From Gammaproteobacteria bacterium UBA5078 (lineage in GTDB: Bacteria > Pseudomonadota > Gammaproteobacteria > Pseudomonadales > Pseudohongiellaceae): a stretch of 64,000 nucleotides of DNA. The translations under genes and the position numbers were made by a program. Of the stretch, positions 61,683-64,000 are shown in pieces; position 1 is the first letter of the stretch, and each line of letters starts with the position of its first letter. Where the stretch lies: the NCBI GenBank assembly GCA_002416505.1, contig DIAM01000021.1, positions 429,118 to 493,117 of the forward strand, written 5' to 3'. The notes beneath the pieces are model-generated. The model was not told where the DNA came from, did no database searches, and saw nothing but the letters and a program-made list of their open reading frames with translations.

Positions 61683-62168
61683 CTATGCGCTCACCTCGTA
61701 GCGTTTCATCGCGACATTCTTCTTCGCATGTTTCGGGTCGAATACTTTCCCGTTGATCACGATATACACACCAGCCGGCAAGAGTTGCACCGCTATTGCC
61801 GAGCCGCCGATGTTGAAGACCGCATCGCTGTCGCGAAACGGAGCCGGCGACATAGAGCCGGTCAATACGATCGTCTTATTGGCGATGCCAGCCAATGCCT
61901 CGGCGGTTTTAACCATAGAATCGGTGCCATGAGTAATGATGATGTGAGTGGCCGAGTCCGAGGCGATGGTCTGCCTAATGAGCTCCCTATCCGCATCGTC
62001 TATATCGAGACTGTCTTTCTTGAAAATTGAGTGAACCGTATAGTCAAATACGACATTGGATTTATCCAATATGGCGCCGATCTGGGGCTCACCAACATGA
62101 TAATCACTATTCTTATCGAAATAGGTTTTGTCGATCGTGCCACCCGTGGTGAAAATCTTTATCTGCAT
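61683..62168 (-). CDS. Half-length asparaginase-domain protein
   Basis: 161 residues, only the N-terminal domain of the L-asparaginase I/II family (full enzymes are ~330). The catalytic threonine sites are present: TTGGTIDKTYFD at the N-terminus and ITHGTDSMVKTAEALA with the Thr-Asp pair, followed by KTIVLTGSMSPAPFRDSDA. The ending YEVSA is not a frameshift, since the gene has GAGG before its ATG and a normal stop. Such short forms exist in marine bacteria; activity unproven. Confidence 0.82.
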   Translation of the reverse strand: MQIKIFTTGGTIDKTYFDKNSDYHVGEPQIGAILDKSNVVFDYTVHSIFKKDSLDIDDADRELIRQTIASDSATHIIITHGTDSMVKTAEALAGIANKTIVLTGSMSPAPFRDSDAVFNIGGSAIAVQLLPAGVYIVINGKVFDPKHAKKNVAMKRYEVSA

Positions 62169-62295
62169 TAAAACTGCCTCGATTTACGCTTTCATAATCC
62201 CGAATTCAGCCTCGCTCGCACTACACTGAGGCAGCGCAAGATTAGCATAGATTTAGGGTTTAGCGAGGCGGGTAAACTGCGGGGGTAGAGGGGGT

Positions 62296-62331
62296 AAAAC
62301 GCGTCATGGCAGGGACACAGGCCATGACGCG
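62296..62331 (-). terminator. Rho-independent terminator of ovoA
   Basis: Perfect 11-bp stem CGCGTCATGGC (62300-62310) / GCCATGACGCG (62321-62331); on the minus strand it is followed by a T-run. A second stem CTGCCGC-CA-GCGGCAG lies at 62348-62363, closer to the ovoA stop. Confidence 0.65.
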
Positions 62332-62381
62332 ATAGTGATTTATGAGTCTGCCGCCAGCGGCAGGGACCCAGCGGGGCTGGC

Positions 62382-64000
62382 CTAGGGCTTGCGCCACACC
62401 GAGACCTGGCTGACCACATACTCATACTTGCGGCGATGCTCGCGAATCATGAAAGGCAGATCCTCCTCGTGGAGAAGCTCGAAACCCTCGAGAATGCCGC
62501 CAATCTTCGCCAGAGCCACCTCGTTGCTGTCGCCATCGAGGAAGTTCGCCTCGTCGGTGTACTGCGCCATCCAGCTATTGGGGGACACTATCACCAGCAC
62601 GCCACCGGGGTTGAGCAGGCTGGCATCTTCTACGAACTGACGCAGGCATGCCGCAGGGTCGGGCAATCGGCAGAGCAGATTGCTTAGAAGTGCTGCATCG
62701 AAACCGCTCATCTTGGCTTTTGCGCACAGCTCTGGCGCGCGTAGCTGTGCCGCATCTGCACGCACAAACAGCACACGCTCTGGGTTAACGCCTTCGGCCA
62801 GTGTCGCGCATAAACCGGTACTGAAGCGTCCACTGTCGTGACGAACATAGTCCGCGCTGCCGTTTTGCTGCATACGCTGCGCGGCATCGATGAAGGCCTG
62901 ACTGTAATCCAAGCCGATGACTTCCTCGAAACTCTCGCTTAGGTCGAAACTGGCACGGCCAACCGCACAGCCCAGATCGAGTACCTTGCCCCGCGCACCC
63001 GCGAAGCGGTTCACTAGCTCGACGGTTGCCGGAATGAAGGCCTGGAGCTGCGGATGCCCAACACGCGCGCTAATCTGGGTGTCCTGATTCTCTTGCGCGC
63101 TGCCATAGTGGAAAAGCATGTATTGATTGAGCAGCGCGTCTGTCTCGTAGCGGTCCTGTTGCGCGAGCGCAGTCTCTTCGCTTTGCACGATTCGGAAACC
63201 CGCGTGCTGGAAGAAGTGCGGGCGGAAGTGGAAGCGTGACCAGATGCTGGCCTCGTCGCCAGTACTGATGAAGGATCCGCCTAGAATCATCTGGTGCCGA
63301 TCATCGAAACAAGGGGTGCTGAAATCGACGTAATAGGGGTGAATGCTAAAGCCTGGCAGCGGGTGGAAGGTATCCTCACACCATTGCCAAACATTGCCGA
63401 AGACATCATTGAAGCCAAGGCTATTGGGCACAAAGCGATCCACTGGGCTCTCGCTACCGAAGTGCAGGTTATTGTTGACCTCATAAACACTCGCCAGCTC
63501 AGCCTCATCCGCCATGACGCGATCGAGCCTAAGGAGTTCGGGTTGGTCTGCCTGCCATTCGGCGGCGCCTTGCAGAGCCGGCTCACGAATCGCTAAGTGC
63601 TCCTTCTCTTGCAGCAAGCGATAGGGCGCGTTCACGGTGTCGCGTTTGCTGCGCCAAGCACAGTAGGCCTTCGCCTCATAATGGTTCGCGACGACCGGCC
63701 AGTCCCACTGCATCGGCTCTACACTGAAGGTAGTGCGCAGCTTGAAACGATGGGAGCCCACCGGGCCGTCCTGTACCCAGAAGGTGGGCCAACGTGTATT
63801 GCGAAAGCGGCGCCAGGCTAAACCGTCTTCACTCCAGAAGCCATCGTCGAGATAGCCGCCACTGGCGACGAACTCATAAAATTCGCCATTACTTATCAGG
63901 CGCTGGCTCGCCCTGAAGGCGCCAACTTGGCGCTTGTCCTCGCCATATTCATTGTCCCAGCCGAAGCTTGGCCACCCGCGCGGCTTACCCAGCTGCACGG
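62382..64000 (-). CDS. ovoA: Ovothiol synthase OvoA, 3' part (runs off the window)
   Basis: About 539 residues are visible; the 5' end lies beyond base 64000. The first part is the C-terminal half of a formylglycine-generating-enzyme-like domain (NSLGFNDVFGNVWQWCEDTF, LGGSFISTGDEASIWSRFHFRPHFFQHAGFRIV). The last ~245 residues are a SAM methyltransferase (VLDLGCAVGRASFDLSESFEEVIGLDYS). This fusion marks OvoA, which makes 5-histidylcysteine sulfoxide and N-methylates mercaptohistidine on the way to ovothiol, an antioxidant thiol. Confidence 0.92.
   Translation of the reverse strand, partial: VQLGKPRGWPSFGWDNEYGEDKRQVGAFRASQRLISNGEFYEFVASGGYLDDGFWSEDGLAWRRFRNTRWPTFWVQDGPVGSHRFKLRTTFSVEPMQWDWPVVANHYEAKAYCAWRSKRDTVNAPYRLLQEKEHLAIREPALQGAAEWQADQPELLRLDRVMADEAELASVYEVNNNLHFGSESPVDRFVPNSLGFNDVFGNVWQWCEDTFHPLPGFSIHPYYVDFSTPCFDDRHQMILGGSFISTGDEASIWSRFHFRPHFFQHAGFRIVQSEETALAQQDRYETDALLNQYMLFHYGSAQENQDTQISARVGHPQLQAFIPATVELVNRFAGARGKVLDLGCAVGRASFDLSESFEEVIGLDYSQAFIDAAQRMQQNGSADYVRHDSGRFSTGLCATLAEGVNPERVLFVRADAAQLRAPELCAKAKMSGFDAALLSNLLCRLPDPAACLRQFVEDASLLNPGGVLVIVSPNSWMAQYTDEANFLDGDSNEVALAKIGGILEGFELLHEEDLPFMIREHRRKYEYVVSQVSVWRKP

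Overview
The window is about 57-60% GC by eye (not computed), gene-dense bacterial chromosome with no phage, plasmid, CRISPR array, tRNA or rRNA that I could see. Gene content and order point to a free-living gammaproteobacterium. The rppH-ptsP / lgt-thyA-folA block is arranged much as in Pseudomonas. The pepP-ubiH-ubiI block sits beside a TIGR02449-zapA-6S RNA-ygfA block as in E. coli and Pseudomonas, and the glrK-qseG-glrR order is that of E. coli. An ImuAB/DnaE2 mutasome, an ovothiol synthase and a sulfite-oxidase-like molybdoenzyme would suit a marine or other environmental lineage. The family-level assignment is inference.

Layout. 1-2.4 kb: argA and a periplasmic beta-propeller protein. 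2.4-2.9 kb: a non-coding stretch with two palindromic repeat elements in opposite orientation. 2.9-8.6 kb, minus strand: lgt-thyA-folA, an Arc-like ribbon-helix-helix protein, and rppH-ptsP. 8.7-11.1 kb: a HAD phosphatase, a GcvR-like ACT protein and a Tat-exported sulfite-oxidase-family enzyme. 11.4-15 kb: an orphan Liv-type binding protein followed by a 758-residue protein ending in a degenerate class III nucleotide cyclase domain. 15-20.6 kb: metR, slyD with unusual tails, an HTH protein, a 58-residue SutA-like small protein, a second LysR regulator, a TraB/GumN protein, a DUF6164-like protein and an FAH hydrolase. 20.6-25.0 kb: the very large helicase Lhr. 25.3-30.7 kb: lepB and the glycine cleavage genes gcvT (GTG start), gcvH (TTG start) and gcvP. 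30.8-34.7 kb: a YebE-like protein, an ABC exporter, an exported methyltransferase-like protein and a small ORF.

34.7-41.4 kb holds ubiquinone hydroxylases ubiI-like and ubiH, a MaoC hydratase, a DUF1499 lipoprotein, pepP, a TIGR02449 protein, zapA, 6S RNA and ygfA. 41.4-47.1 kb holds an SOS mutasome: imuA-imuB on the plus strand and dnaE2 convergent on the minus strand, each with its own perfect CTGT-N8-ACAG LexA box. 47.1-50.5 kb has a DUF3147 membrane protein, mrcB (PBP1b) and a TPR lipoprotein. 50.5-56.1 kb has a TetR-controlled RND efflux operon that also carries a PaaI-like thioesterase and a tautomerase, with tandem palindromic operators in the divergent promoter region. 56.5-57.4 kb is the longest unexplained stretch: a small-peptide transcription unit with its own leader hairpin and terminator, plus a separate ~96-nt strongly self-complementary element. 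57.4-60.8 kb is glrR-qseG-glrK. The right edge has a NYN-LOTUS protein, a half-length asparaginase domain protein and the 3' part of ovoA running out of the window.

The best candidates for undescribed biology are the binding-protein/cyclase-like pair, the repeat pair whose arms differ in sequence but stay self-complementary, the 56.5-57.4 kb dark region, the SutA-like small protein with an inverted repeat over its -10 box, and the efflux operon with built-in thioesterase and tautomerase. Everything was read by eye; no database search or folding program was run.
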